64,000 nt of DNA from Pseudomonas serbica (GTDB lineage Bacteria; Pseudomonadota; Gammaproteobacteria; Pseudomonadales; Pseudomonadaceae): the NCBI RefSeq assembly GCF_028823535.1, contig NZ_JAQIYM010000002.1, positions 310,001 through 374,000 on the forward strand. Direction: 5' to 3'. The number at the start of each line of letters is the position of its first letter. The stretch's first letter is position 1. A program made the position numbers and the translations under genes. The notes beneath the pieces were generated by a model. It worked only from the letters and a program-made list of their open reading frames with translations. It was not told the DNA's origin and made no database searches. Positions 24,953-32,751 of this stretch are shown here, piece after piece.

Positions 24953-25423
24953 ATGAGCCACGTATTCAACAGTGCCCAGGCGTTGCTGGCGGCCGAGGGC
25001 CTGGATCTGGGCCACACCGAATGGCTGACCATCAGCCAGCAACGCATCGATCTGTTCGCCGAAGCCACCAGCGATCACCAGTGGATTCACGTCGACCCGA
25101 TGCGCGCCGCCAGCGGCCCGTTTGGCGCCTGCATTGCCCACGGCTACCTGACCCAGTCACTGGCCAACCTGTTCATGCCGCAGTTGCTGATCCTTGAAAA
25201 CATGGCGATGGGCGTGAACTACGGCAGCGACCGGGTGCGCTTCCCGGCGCCGGTCAAGGTCGATTCGCGGGTGCGCGGCAGCGGCCAGATCCTGCGCGCC
25301 GAACAACTGGGCGACGCCGTGCAACTGGTGGTGCGCATGACCATGGAAGTCGAAGGCCAGGCACGCCCCGGCTGCGTGATCGACACCATCAGCCGCTACA
25401 CCTTCAACCCCATTTCCGAGTGA
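24953..25423 (+). CDS. MaoC-like (R)-enoyl-CoA hydratase
   Basis: 156 residues, single hot-dog domain. The hydratase signature is [15 protein letters not shown] (catalytic Asp/His pair) followed by [13 protein letters not shown]. It probably hydrates an enoyl-CoA of the steroid side chain or ring fragments. The ATG at 24953 is ten bases after the ipdF stop with GAGGATG upstream; an upstream frame overlapping ipdF is rejected. The thiolase starts eight bases after its stop, consistent with successive beta-oxidation steps. Confidence 0.78.
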   Translation: MSHVFNSAQALLAAEGLDLGHTEWLTISQQRIDLFAEATSDHQWIHVDPMRAASGPFGACIAHGYLTQSLANLFMPQLLILENMAMGVNYGSDRVRFPAPVKVDSRVRGSGQILRAEQLGDAVQLVVRMTMEVEGQARPGCVIDTISRYTFNPISE

Positions 25424-25430
25424 GTTAGCC

Positions 25431-26639
25431 ATGGACCAGAATGAAGTCGTCATCGTCGCCACCGCCCGTACCGCGTTGGCCAAGTCGTTTCGCGGATCGT
25501 TCAACGATACCGAAGCCCCGGTGCTGGGCGGCCATGTGGTGCGCGCGGTGGTCGAGCGCGCCGGCATCGAGCCTGCCGAGGTCGAGGATGTGATCATGGG
25601 CGCGTCGGTGCAGCAGGGCACCCAGGGCTTCAACATCGGCCGGCTCTGCGCCTACACCGGCGGTTTGCCGGACAGCGTGCCGGGCATGGCGGTGGATCGC
25701 ATGTGCGCCTCGGGCCTGATGAGCATTGGCATGGCCGCCAAGGGCATCATGACCGGCGAGATGAACATTGCCATCGGTGGTGGCGTGGAGTCCCTGTCGC
25801 TGACCCAGACCAAGCACAAGAATGCCTATCGCGCCCGTTCCGAAGCCGTGCTGCAGGTGATGCCCAGCGCCTATATCCCGATGATCGAGACCGCCGAGAT
25901 CGTCTCGCGTCGCTATGGCATCAGTCGCGCCGCCCAGGACGAGTATTCGCTGCACAGCCAGTTGCGCACCGCCGCCGCGCAGCGAGACGGCCTGTTCGAC
26001 GATGAAATCGTCGGCCTGAGCGTGGATAAACTGCTGTTCGCCGCCGATGGTCAACCCAATGGCCACGAACGCGTGCAGGTGCTGAAAGACGAGTGCAACC
26101 GGCCCAATACGCGCCTGGAAGACTTGGCGGGCTTGAAAACGGTGTGGAAGGACGGCGCCTGGGTCGAGCACGGCGAGTTCGTCACCGCCGGCAACGCCTC
26201 GCAATTCTCCGACGGTGCCGCGGCCAGCTTGCTGATGAGTCGAGCCGAGGCCAAGCGCCGCGGGCTGACGCCACTGGGTATCTACCGCGGCATTGCCGTG
26301 GGCGGCTGCGCGCCTGAGGAAATGGGCATCGGCCCGGTGATCGCGATTCCCAAGCTGCTCAAGCGTTTTGGCCTGGGCGTGAAGGATATCGGCCTGTGGG
26401 AGATCAACGAGGCCTTCGCCAGCCAGGTGCTGCATTGCCGCGATGCGCTGCAGATCCCGGCCGATCGCCTGAACGTCAACGGCGGGGCGATTGCCATCGG
26501 TCACCCGTTCGGCATGTCCGGTGCGCGGATGGTCGGCCACGCCTTGCTCGAAGGGCGGCGGCGCGGTGTTCGGTATGTGGTGATCGCCATGTGCATCGGC
26601 GGCGGCATGGGCGCCGCCGGCCTGTTCGAGCTGCCATGA
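25431..26639 (+). CDS. thiolase / acetyl-CoA C-acyltransferase
   Basis: 402 residues with the nucleophile in [11 protein letters not shown], histidine in [18 protein letters not shown] and the second cysteine in [14 protein letters not shown] second thiolase beside the FadA6-like one implies two distinct thiolysis steps. This one could complete beta-oxidation of the HIP propionate side chain or of a bile-acid/sterol side chain. It is coupled to the MaoC hydratase gene and precedes the regulator gene. Confidence 0.78.
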   Translation: MDQNEVVIVATARTALAKSFRGSFNDTEAPVLGGHVVRAVVERAGIEPAEVEDVIMGASVQQGTQGFNIGRLCAYTGGLPDSVPGMAVDRMCASGLMSIGMAAKGIMTGEMNIAIGGGVESLSLTQTKHKNAYRARSEAVLQVMPSAYIPMIETAEIVSRRYGISRAAQDEYSLHSQLRTAAAQRDGLFDDEIVGLSVDKLLFAADGQPNGHERVQVLKDECNRPNTRLEDLAGLKTVWKDGAWVEHGEFVTAGNASQFSDGAAASLLMSRAEAKRRGLTPLGIYRGIAVGGCAPEEMGIGPVIAIPKLLKRFGLGVKDIGLWEINEAFASQVLHCRDALQIPADRLNVNGGAIAIGHPFGMSGARMVGHALLEGRRRGVRYVVIAMCIGGGMGAAGLFELP

Positions 26640-26653
26640 GGCGAGCGGGGCAG

Positions 26654-26695
26654 TGCCGACCTGTCGATTAATCCATGGGGCCCGCAGGTCGGGCC
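26654..26695 (+). terminator. hairpin between thiolase and regulator genes
   Basis: GGCCCG-CAGGT-CGGGCC forms a six-base-pair stem. The CAGGTCGGGC arm can alternatively pair with an upstream GCCGACCTG, making two exclusive hairpins. A short TCTCT follows. It may be a partial terminator that lowers expression of the downstream luxR gene. Confidence 0.35.
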
Positions 26696-26714
26696 TCTCT
26701 GCTGGGGAATGGTT

Positions 26715-27917
26715 ATGCAAAGTGGTATGCCCAATGCACAGGTCCTGGCGCACATGGGCCTGGAGCTGGACGAGTACGAACGGATTATCGGCAATATCTA
26801 CGATTCGGCAATGGATACCCGCAGCTTGAGCGACGCGTTGCGCGAGGTGCGGACGTTGTTCAAGGCCAATTTCGTCACCTTGATCCTGCGGGTCCAGGAC
26901 GAGCCGCTGTTGTCACCGATGGTGGTCGCCGGCGATGTCGAACTGGGGCAGGGCGGTATCAACCATTACGCCTACTACGCCAAATCCACCCTGTTCGATG
27001 GTCTGCCCACTGACACGGTGTTCACCGTCGATGAGCTGATCAGCGACAGCGAATGGTCCAGCTCGGCGTTTTACCTGCTGTACTGCCAGCCCTACGACTG
27101 CTACCACATGCTCGGTGCCGATATCCGCATGCCGGATGGCGGCACCGTGCGTTTCCGGATCAATCGACCCCGGGCCCAGCCACGGTTCAGTGACGCCGAG
27201 CGGGCCATGTGCGCCATGTTGTTGCCCCATCTGCGCCGGGCCTTGCACATGTATTCGCTGCTCGACCGCAGCGAGTCGCTGGGCAGCCTGTATTCACAGA
27301 CGATCAGCCGCCTGGCGGTGGCGACCATTGTGCTCGATGAGCACGGCACCGTGGTGCAACTCAATCCCGTGGCCCGGGAGATCCTCGACAGCCAGGACGG
27401 CCTCAAGGTGGTCGGCGGGCGGCTGGAAGCGACTTATCCCAGCGACAATCGCGAGCTGGCGCGCCTGGTGCGCAATGCCTTCCAGCGCGCCAGACAAGGC
27501 GCCAGCCGGGGTGTGCAGGTGGCCGAGGCGACCTCGATTTCCCGCCCTTCGGGGCAGGTCAGCCTGGGCGTGGTGGTGGAGTTGATTCCGTCCGGGGACC
27601 TGCTCGAAGGCAACGGCAAGCCCACGGTGGTGGTGTATGTGCGCGATGCCGTGAGCAAGTCGCTGGTGAGCACGGTGCTGACGTCGCAACTGTACAACCT
27701 GACGCCGGCGGAAACCACGCTGGCCCTGGAACTGGCCAACGGCCTGTCGCTGGAGGAAGCCTCGGAATTCCTGAATATCCGCCGCAATACCGCGCGGGCG
27801 CACCTGCGCTCGATTTTTTCCAAGACCGGTGTGCGACGCCAGACGGAGCTGGTGCGGATCATGCTCAACAGTGTGGTCGCCCTGGGCGCGCCGCAGCCAG
27901 CGACGGCGCGGCTATGA
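26715..27917 (+). CDS. LuxR-family transcriptional regulator (TesR-like)
   Basis: 400 residues. The C-terminal LuxR-type helix-turn-helix (about 330-390) has LTPAETTLALELANGLSLEE, FLNIRRNTARAHLRSIFSKT and QTELVRIML. The 300-residue N-terminal region has no recognised acyl-homoserine-lactone or receiver domain and is presumably a ligand sensor. LuxR-type activators of similar size (TesR/TeiR) control steroid genes in Comamonas. ATG 26715 lies seven bases after GGGG; an ATG at 26709 is too close to it. As the only regulator in the cluster it is the best candidate to bind the repeated GTCC-N4-GGAC dyads. It may autoregulate through weak site G. Confidence 0.78.
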   Translation: MQSGMPNAQVLAHMGLELDEYERIIGNIYDSAMDTRSLSDALREVRTLFKANFVTLILRVQDEPLLSPMVVAGDVELGQGGINHYAYYAKSTLFDGLPTDTVFTVDELISDSEWSSSAFYLLYCQPYDCYHMLGADIRMPDGGTVRFRINRPRAQPRFSDAERAMCAMLLPHLRRALHMYSLLDRSESLGSLYSQTISRLAVATIVLDEHGTVVQLNPVAREILDSQDGLKVVGGRLEATYPSDNRELARLVRNAFQRARQGASRGVQVAEATSISRPSGQVSLGVVVELIPSGDLLEGNGKPTVVVYVRDAVSKSLVSTVLTSQLYNLTPAETTLALELANGLSLEEASEFLNIRRNTARAHLRSIFSKTGVRRQTELVRIMLNSVVALGAPQPATARL

Positions 27918-27940
27918 AGCGGGTGCGCGGCAAAATGCGT

Positions 27941-27958
27941 TAGTCCGTGCGGACGATG
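27941..27958 (+). promoter_or_regulatory. cluster dyad site E (toward DUF1329 gene)
   Basis: Reads TAGTCC-GTGCGG-ACGATG with a perfect inverted repeat GTCC-GTGC-GGAC. A -10-like GATACT lies at 27980-27985, placing the dyad centre near -43. The DUF1329 ATG is at 28019. Confidence 0.65.
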
Positions 27959-28018
27959 CTGCCGGGTTCCCGGGCTGTCGATACTGGGCCACCGTTGTCG
28001 AACCTAAGGAGAATAAAA

Positions 28019-29395
28019 ATGACCGGCAGTAATCAGTCCCCTGGCTGGGCGTTGGCGTTGTTATTGAGCTGCTGTGCCATCGGCACGGTGAATGCCGCAC
28101 CCGAAGATGCCTCCCGCCTGGGCACAGACTTGACGTGCGTGGGCGCGGAAAAAGCCGGCAACGCCGACGGCAGCATTCCAGCGTTCAGCGGCAAATGGCT
28201 GGGCGCGCCACCCCACGTCGACTTCAAGGGCACGGGTAACCACCCGGTCGACCCGTACGCGGACGAAAAACCGCTGTTCGTGATTACCGCGCAGAACATC
28301 GCGCAGTACAACGACTACCTGTCCGACGGCCAGAAAGCCCTGTTCAAGCTGTTCCCGGGCACCTACAAGATGCCGATCTACCCCTCGCACCGGGATTTCC
28401 GCTTCGACGACGCGGTTTGCAAAGCCACCCGCGAGAACGCCAGCATTGCTCGCCTGGTGGATGAGGGTGAAGGGGTGGTGGGCAAAACCGGTGGCACAGC
28501 CTTTCCGGTACCGCGCAGCGGCCTGGAACTGTTGAAGAACGCCTCGGCTTTTACCCTGCGTGCCTGGACCGAGGAATACACCTCCGACAACGCCTACGTG
28601 CTCAAGGATGGCAACATCAACTGGGGCCGCGTGCATTCGCGCAACCTGGCGCCGGCGCTGGAACCCGGCAAGATTGGCGAGACCACCGGCAACTCGTCGT
28701 TCTACCTCAACGAAACCCTGTTGCCGCAACGCGACAAGGGCGAGATCAATACCGGCACCGAGTTCTGGAATGACAAGACCGAACCGCGCCAGGCCTGGCG
28801 TTACGATCCGGGCACCCGGCGTGTGCGCCAGTCGCCGGGCTATGGTTTCGACATGTCGTTCCCTGGCAGCGGTGGCTCGATCACCGTCGACGAGGTGCGC
28901 TTGTTCAACGGTTCCGGGCAGCGTTACGACTGGAAGATCGTCGGCAAGCGCGAGATGTTCATCCCCTACAACACCTACCGCCTGCACGCGGCCAACCTCA
29001 AGTACGCCGATCTGCTGACGCCGGGCCACATCAATCCCGATGCCATGCGTTATGAGCGCCATCGGGTGTGGGAGCTCGAAGGCACCCTCAAGCCGGGTTA
29101 TCGCCACCTGTATGGCAAGCGCAAGTTGTATATCGACGAGGACACCTGGTTCCCGATGCTCGCCGACAACTATGACAACCGTGGCGAGCTGTGGCGCACC
29201 TCGATGCTCAATTACTTCTACGCCTACGAAACCCAGCGGCCGCAAGCGGGCGTCGGCCTGTACTACGACCTCAATGCCGGCAGCTACCTGGCGTTCAACC
29301 TGATCAACGAGCAGCGCAACGGCTACCTGTTGAACAAACCCGGCTTCAGCCCACGGGACTTCGGCCCGGAAGCTGCCCGGCGTTTCGGCCAGTAA
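28019..29395 (+). CDS. DUF1329 family outer-membrane-associated protein
   Basis: 458 residues with an N-terminal signal peptide (hydrophobic ALALLLSCCAIGTVNA, cleavage near residue 28). The body has the DUF1329 pattern, with tyrosine/tryptophan-rich segments such as NTYRLHAANLKYADLL and RHRVWELEGTLKPGYRH. These proteins are usually encoded with a DUF1302 barrel (here at 7610) in hydrophobic-compound clusters and are thought to act at the outer membrane. Their biochemical role is unproven. ATG 28019 has AAGGAG seven bases upstream. It is a monocistronic unit between dyad E and a strong hairpin. Confidence 0.8.
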   Translation: MTGSNQSPGWALALLLSCCAIGTVNAAPEDASRLGTDLTCVGAEKAGNADGSIPAFSGKWLGAPPHVDFKGTGNHPVDPYADEKPLFVITAQNIAQYNDYLSDGQKALFKLFPGTYKMPIYPSHRDFRFDDAVCKATRENASIARLVDEGEGVVGKTGGTAFPVPRSGLELLKNASAFTLRAWTEEYTSDNAYVLKDGNINWGRVHSRNLAPALEPGKIGETTGNSSFYLNETLLPQRDKGEINTGTEFWNDKTEPRQAWRYDPGTRRVRQSPGYGFDMSFPGSGGSITVDEVRLFNGSGQRYDWKIVGKREMFIPYNTYRLHAANLKYADLLTPGHINPDAMRYERHRVWELEGTLKPGYRHLYGKRKLYIDEDTWFPMLADNYDNRGELWRTSMLNYFYAYETQRPQAGVGLYYDLNAGSYLAFNLINEQRNGYLLNKPGFSPRDFGPEAARRFGQ

Positions 29396-29406
29396 CCGTC
29401 AAGCGC

Positions 29407-29430
29407 GGCGCCCCTGGTGACAGGGGCGCC
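29407..29430 (+). terminator. hairpin after DUF1329 gene
   Basis: GGCGCCCCTG-GTGA-CAGGGGCGCC, a perfect ten-base-pair stem, 11 bases after the stop codon. No T run follows, so its strength as an intrinsic terminator is uncertain. Confidence 0.6.
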
Positions 29431-29454
29431 ATTGAGAGTGGATCGCGTTTGATC

Positions 29455-29472
29455 TAGTCCAACTGAAGGATG
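29455..29472 (+). promoter_or_regulatory. cluster dyad site F (toward kshA)
   Basis: Reads TAGTCC-AACTGA-AGGATG. The left half is intact and the right half has one mismatch. It lies 99 bases before the Rieske oxygenase ATG. Confidence 0.5.
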
Positions 29473-29570
29473 ACCTGCCGACGCGGCTACCCAATGATGT
29501 CGGCCATGGGATCACCCTGTATTTCTTGGGGGCATTGCCTGCCCAAGTCTGCAACCGAGGAACAATAACA

Positions 29571-30611
29571 ATGACCAAACTCGCTGAAATCAACATCGAG
29601 AACGCCCAGCGCAGCCACCGTTACGCCCGCGGCTGGCACTGCCTGGGCAATGCCAGCGACTACCGTGATGGCAAGCCCCATACCCTGGAAATCTTCGGCA
29701 CCCGCCTGGTGGCCTTTGCCGACAGCCAGGGCAACATCAGCATCCTCGATGCCTATTGCCCGCACATGGGCGCGGACCTGTCCCAGGGCACCATCGAGAA
29801 CGACCGGCTGGTGTGCCCGTTCCACCACTGGAAGTACGACACCGGCGGCAAATGCGTGGAGATCCCTTACTGCAAGCGCATCCCGCCCAAGGCCAAGACC
29901 CGCAGCTGGTTGACCTGCGAGGAGAACAACCTGCTGTTCGTCTGGAACAACCCCGAAGGTCGTGCGCCAAAGGAGGGCGTGGTCATTCCACACCTGCCCG
30001 AGATGGACGATCCGGACTGGGTGCATGACTGGAACATCGACACCATGCACATCGAGACCAACCCACGGGAGCTGGTCGATAACCTGGTGGACGCCCAGCA
30101 CTTCGGACCGGTGCACGGCACCCCGACCAAGTACTTCGCCAACGTTTTCGAAGGACACATCGGCCACCAGATTTTCCATGGCGACTCCGAGCGCCTGGGC
30201 GGCGACCTGATCGCGCCGTCGGCCTACTACGGGCCGGCGACCCACTTCACCCACATCAGCTCGATGTTCGGCGACGTGCGCATCCACGCCATCCTGCTCA
30301 ACAGTCACGTGCCGGTGACACCGAACAGCTTCGACCTGCGTTTTGGTTGCATGGTCAAGCGGGTGCCGGGCTGGACCGAAGAACAGAACCAGGAAGTGGC
30401 CAGGGCCTACGTCCAGGGCAACCGCGACTCGTTCTACCAGGACGTGGTGATCTGGAAACACAAGATCCGCATCGACAAGCCGGTGCTGGCGGAAACCGAC
30501 GGTCCGGTCTATCAGTTGCGCGAGTGGTACGAGCAGTTCTTCACCGATGAGGACGACGTGCCGGCATTCATGGCAGAGCGTCGCGAGTTCATCACGGTGG
30601 ACGAGCGCTGA
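29571..30611 (+). CDS. kshA: Rieske oxygenase, 3-ketosteroid 9-alpha-hydroxylase component (KshA-like)
   Basis: 346 residues. The Rieske 2Fe-2S ligands are C63-x-H65 (AYCPHMGADL) and C82-x2-H85 (VCPFHHWKYD). The mononuclear iron site is in LVDNLVDAQHFGPVHG. KshA hydroxylates the 9-alpha position of 1,4-androstadienedione-type compounds, which opens ring B. The reductase partner is probably the KshB-like protein at 4904. ATG 29571 follows GAGGA. It forms its own unit between dyad F and a terminator hairpin. A bile-acid-specific oxygenase is an alternative. Confidence 0.8.
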   Translation: MTKLAEINIENAQRSHRYARGWHCLGNASDYRDGKPHTLEIFGTRLVAFADSQGNISILDAYCPHMGADLSQGTIENDRLVCPFHHWKYDTGGKCVEIPYCKRIPPKAKTRSWLTCEENNLLFVWNNPEGRAPKEGVVIPHLPEMDDPDWVHDWNIDTMHIETNPRELVDNLVDAQHFGPVHGTPTKYFANVFEGHIGHQIFHGDSERLGGDLIAPSAYYGPATHFTHISSMFGDVRIHAILLNSHVPVTPNSFDLRFGCMVKRVPGWTEEQNQEVARAYVQGNRDSFYQDVVIWKHKIRIDKPVLAETDGPVYQLREWYEQFFTDEDDVPAFMAERREFITVDER

Positions 30612-30620
30612 CAGCGTGAC

Positions 30621-30650
30621 AGGGCGCCTTCGGTCACTCGAAGGCGCCCT
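30621..30650 (+). terminator. hairpin after kshA
   Basis: AGGGCGCCTTCG-GTCACT-CGAAGGCGCCCT, a twelve-base-pair perfect stem starting nine bases after the stop. Likely the right-hand end of the steroid cluster transcription. Confidence 0.65.
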
Positions 30651-30679
30651 GTTGCCAGCGCAGTTTCAATCCAAAGGTC

Positions 30680-30868
30680 ATGAGAGTACTGACAATGAAA
30701 ATAAAAAGTCATCTCGCCTATTACGTACCGTTTTTGATCCTGTTTTTCCTGGTGTTGACCGTGCTGCTGTCGGTGCCGCCGGAGCCCGCCAGCGTCAAGG
30801 CCTGCAAGCATTACGCGAGTTGTGTGGCGATGAGTACGGGTGCGCCGAATTGGATCAATTTTCGCTAG
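30680..30868 (+). CDS. possible small single-pass membrane protein
   Basis: 62 codons, with one strong hydrophobic helix (YYVPFLILFFLVLTVLLSVP) after a basic start and a short tail with two cysteines. AAAGG precedes the first ATG; an ATG at 30695 is an alternative start. Its local base composition is lower in GC than the surrounding genes. It runs 14 bases into the convergent DUF2986 gene. No family recognised. Confidence 0.35.
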   Translation: MRVLTMKIKSHLAYYVPFLILFFLVLTVLLSVPPEPASVKACKHYASCVAMSTGAPNWINFR

Positions 30869-31016
30869 GGGGGGTGATCGAGGCGTCACCGGCTTCAGCC
30901 GCCAGTTTCAACCGGTCAGCCTTGCTGATGTATTTCGGCTTTTTCGGTGCCAGTTTGGCGCTGGCCTTCTTGGCCTTTTCCTTGAACAGCTGCTGCAGCT
31001 TTTTTTGACGGTTCAT
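30855..31016 (-). CDS. DUF2986 family small basic protein
   Basis: 53 residues, beginning MNRQKKLQQLFKEKAKKA and containing PKKPKYISKADRLKLA, the pattern of the short, lysine-rich DUF2986 proteins common in Pseudomonas and Vibrio. Function unknown. The start at 31016 is taken because the family begins with MNR+KK; upstream in-frame sequence is unrelated. Confidence 0.75.
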   Translation of the reverse strand: MNRQKKLQQLFKEKAKKASAKLAPKKPKYISKADRLKLAAEAGDASITPPSEN

Positions 31017-31143
31017 GTTTTCCACCCGGCTTGTAAGTACTTGAATGATATCAGCGTAGCCCCTGCCTGGCCCTACCTTCCGGTGGGGTGGGGCAGGTTG
31101 GCCGTTGTGGCTATTGCAAATTACCCTGCGCACGACTGACAAT

Positions 31144-31162
31144 GCGAGTCATTATCACTCGC
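31144..31162 (+). promoter_or_regulatory. Fur-box-like operator upstream of fecI-type gene
   Basis: GCGAGT-CATTATC-ACTCGC, a 19-base inverted repeat with the AT-rich centre usual for Fur sites, 17 bases before the sigma factor ATG. Implies iron repression of the fecI-fecR pair. Inferred from pattern only. Confidence 0.55.
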
Positions 31163-31178
31163 GAATTATTCCATCGTC

Positions 31179-31700
31179 ATGTCCGCCAACGACTTATCCC
31201 TGCGCAGCGCCGTCAATGATCTGTATTGCGAGCACCACGGTTGGCTCAATGGCTGGCTGCGCCAGCGCCTGGGCAATGCGTTCGATGCCGCGGACCTGGC
31301 GCAGGACACCTTCGTGCGGGTGATCAAGGCGCGAAACGCGCTGGAGATTCGCGAACCGCGACCTTACCTGTCGATGATCGCCAAGGGCTTGCTGATCGAT
31401 CTGTTTCGCCGACGCTCGCTGGAACAGTCCTACCTCGAAGCCCTGGCCGCCATGCCCGAATGGCAGCAGCCCTCGCTGGAGGAACAGGCGATCCTGCTGC
31501 AAGCGCTGGTGGAAATCGACCGCCTGCTGCAAGGATTGGGGACCAAGGTCAAGCAGGCGTTCATCCTGTCCCAGTTCGACGGCCTGACCTACCCGCAGAT
31601 TGCCGAGCGCTTGAATATCAGCACCCGCACGGTCAACAACTACATGGCCAAGGCCATGGAGCATTGCTGCCTGATGCAGATCCAGTTGCAACTGGCATGA
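31179..31700 (+). CDS. FecI-type ECF sigma factor
   Basis: 173 residues. Region 2 includes DAADLAQDTFVRVIKAR and RPYLSMIAKGLLIDLFRRR. Region 4 includes GLTYPQIAERLNISTRTVNNYMAKAMEHC. It would direct transcription of the TonB receptor gene at 32752 when the receptor senses its iron chelate. The stop overlaps the fecR-type start by four bases. A Fur-like box lies just upstream. Confidence 0.9.
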   Translation: MSANDLSLRSAVNDLYCEHHGWLNGWLRQRLGNAFDAADLAQDTFVRVIKARNALEIREPRPYLSMIAKGLLIDLFRRRSLEQSYLEALAAMPEWQQPSLEEQAILLQALVEIDRLLQGLGTKVKQAFILSQFDGLTYPQIAERLNISTRTVNNYMAKAMEHCCLMQIQLQLA

Positions 31701-32656
31701 GCCTGTCGCCCCCTGAGTTGCAGGCGATTGGCGACGCCGCCCGCTGGTATGCCCGGCTTCGCTCGGGGATTGCCAGCGATTCCGACCTGGCCGCCTGGAA
31801 CGCCTGGCTGGCCGGCGATCCGGCCCATCGCCAGGCCTGGCAACGCATGGTCGACGTCAGCGAGCAGATGGCGAGCGTACCGGGCTCCCTGGCGTCGCCT
31901 GCGTTGCGCGGCGCCGATCGCTCCCGGCGCCAGGTGTTGCGCAGTGTGCTGGTGCTCGCTTCAGCCGGTACTCTGGGCTGGCTGGGCTGGCGCAGTGAAA
32001 CCTCACAGAACCTGCTGGCCGATTTTCGCACCGCCGTGGGCGAACGCCGCGAGTTTCGCCTGGCCGATGGCAGCGCGTTGCTGCTCAACACCGACACGTC
32101 GGTCAACCTGCGTTTCGACGGGCGTCAACGAGTGCTCGAACTGTTGCGCGGTGAGATCCGGGTGACGACTGCAGCCGATCCCCTGCAGCGGCCGTTCAAG
32201 GTGCTCACCCGTCATGCCGAGGTGCTGGCCCTCGGCACGCGTTTCATCGTCCGCGCCCATGAACAGAGCGGTGGGGTGGCGGTGCTCGAGAAGGCCGTGG
32301 AGGTCCGTTCCGCGGGCTCGATGGTGCGTCTGGAGGCCGGTCAGTCCCTGGACTTCGATGGCCGCTCATTGGGGGCAGTACAGCGCAACGATGCGTCGGT
32401 GGGCGCCTGGCAACAGGGCAGCATCATTGCCATCAATCGTCCCTTGAGCGAGTTGCTGGCCGACCTTTCGCGCTATCGCAGCGGCGTGCTGCGCTGCGAT
32501 CCGCGCATTGCCCAGCTCAAGGTATCCGGCGCATTCCCGATCGATGACACCGACCTGGCGCTGGCGGCGCTGGAGAGTGGCTTCTCGCTGCGGATCATCC
32601 GCTACAGCCGTTATTGGGTCGATGTGTCGGCGCCTGCCGGTGCGCTTTCACCGTGA
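31697..32656 (+). CDS. FecR-type anti-sigma / sigma regulator
   Basis: 319 residues. An N-terminal cytoplasmic domain (DAARWYARLRSG, AWNAWLAGDPAHRQAW) binds the sigma factor. One membrane helix at about 79-98 (QVLRSVLVLASAGTLGWLGW) is followed by the periplasmic FecR domain (GERREFRLADGS, VNLRFDGRQRVLELLRGE) and a C-terminal STN-like segment. It transmits the signal from the receptor's N-terminal domain to FecI. Start chosen at the ATGA overlap with fecI. Confidence 0.9.
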   Translation: MSLSPPELQAIGDAARWYARLRSGIASDSDLAAWNAWLAGDPAHRQAWQRMVDVSEQMASVPGSLASPALRGADRSRRQVLRSVLVLASAGTLGWLGWRSETSQNLLADFRTAVGERREFRLADGSALLLNTDTSVNLRFDGRQRVLELLRGEIRVTTAADPLQRPFKVLTRHAEVLALGTRFIVRAHEQSGGVAVLEKAVEVRSAGSMVRLEAGQSLDFDGRSLGAVQRNDASVGAWQQGSIIAINRPLSELLADLSRYRSGVLRCDPRIAQLKVSGAFPIDDTDLALAALESGFSLRIIRYSRYWVDVSAPAGALSP

Positions 32657-32751
32657 GTTGAAAAAAGTTTGTCTGCCTTTGCACTTTTCATACGCAACGT
32701 TCGGCTCATCCCTCAATGAGTGTTTAGCGATTGTTTTGGGGGAGGGCAAGC

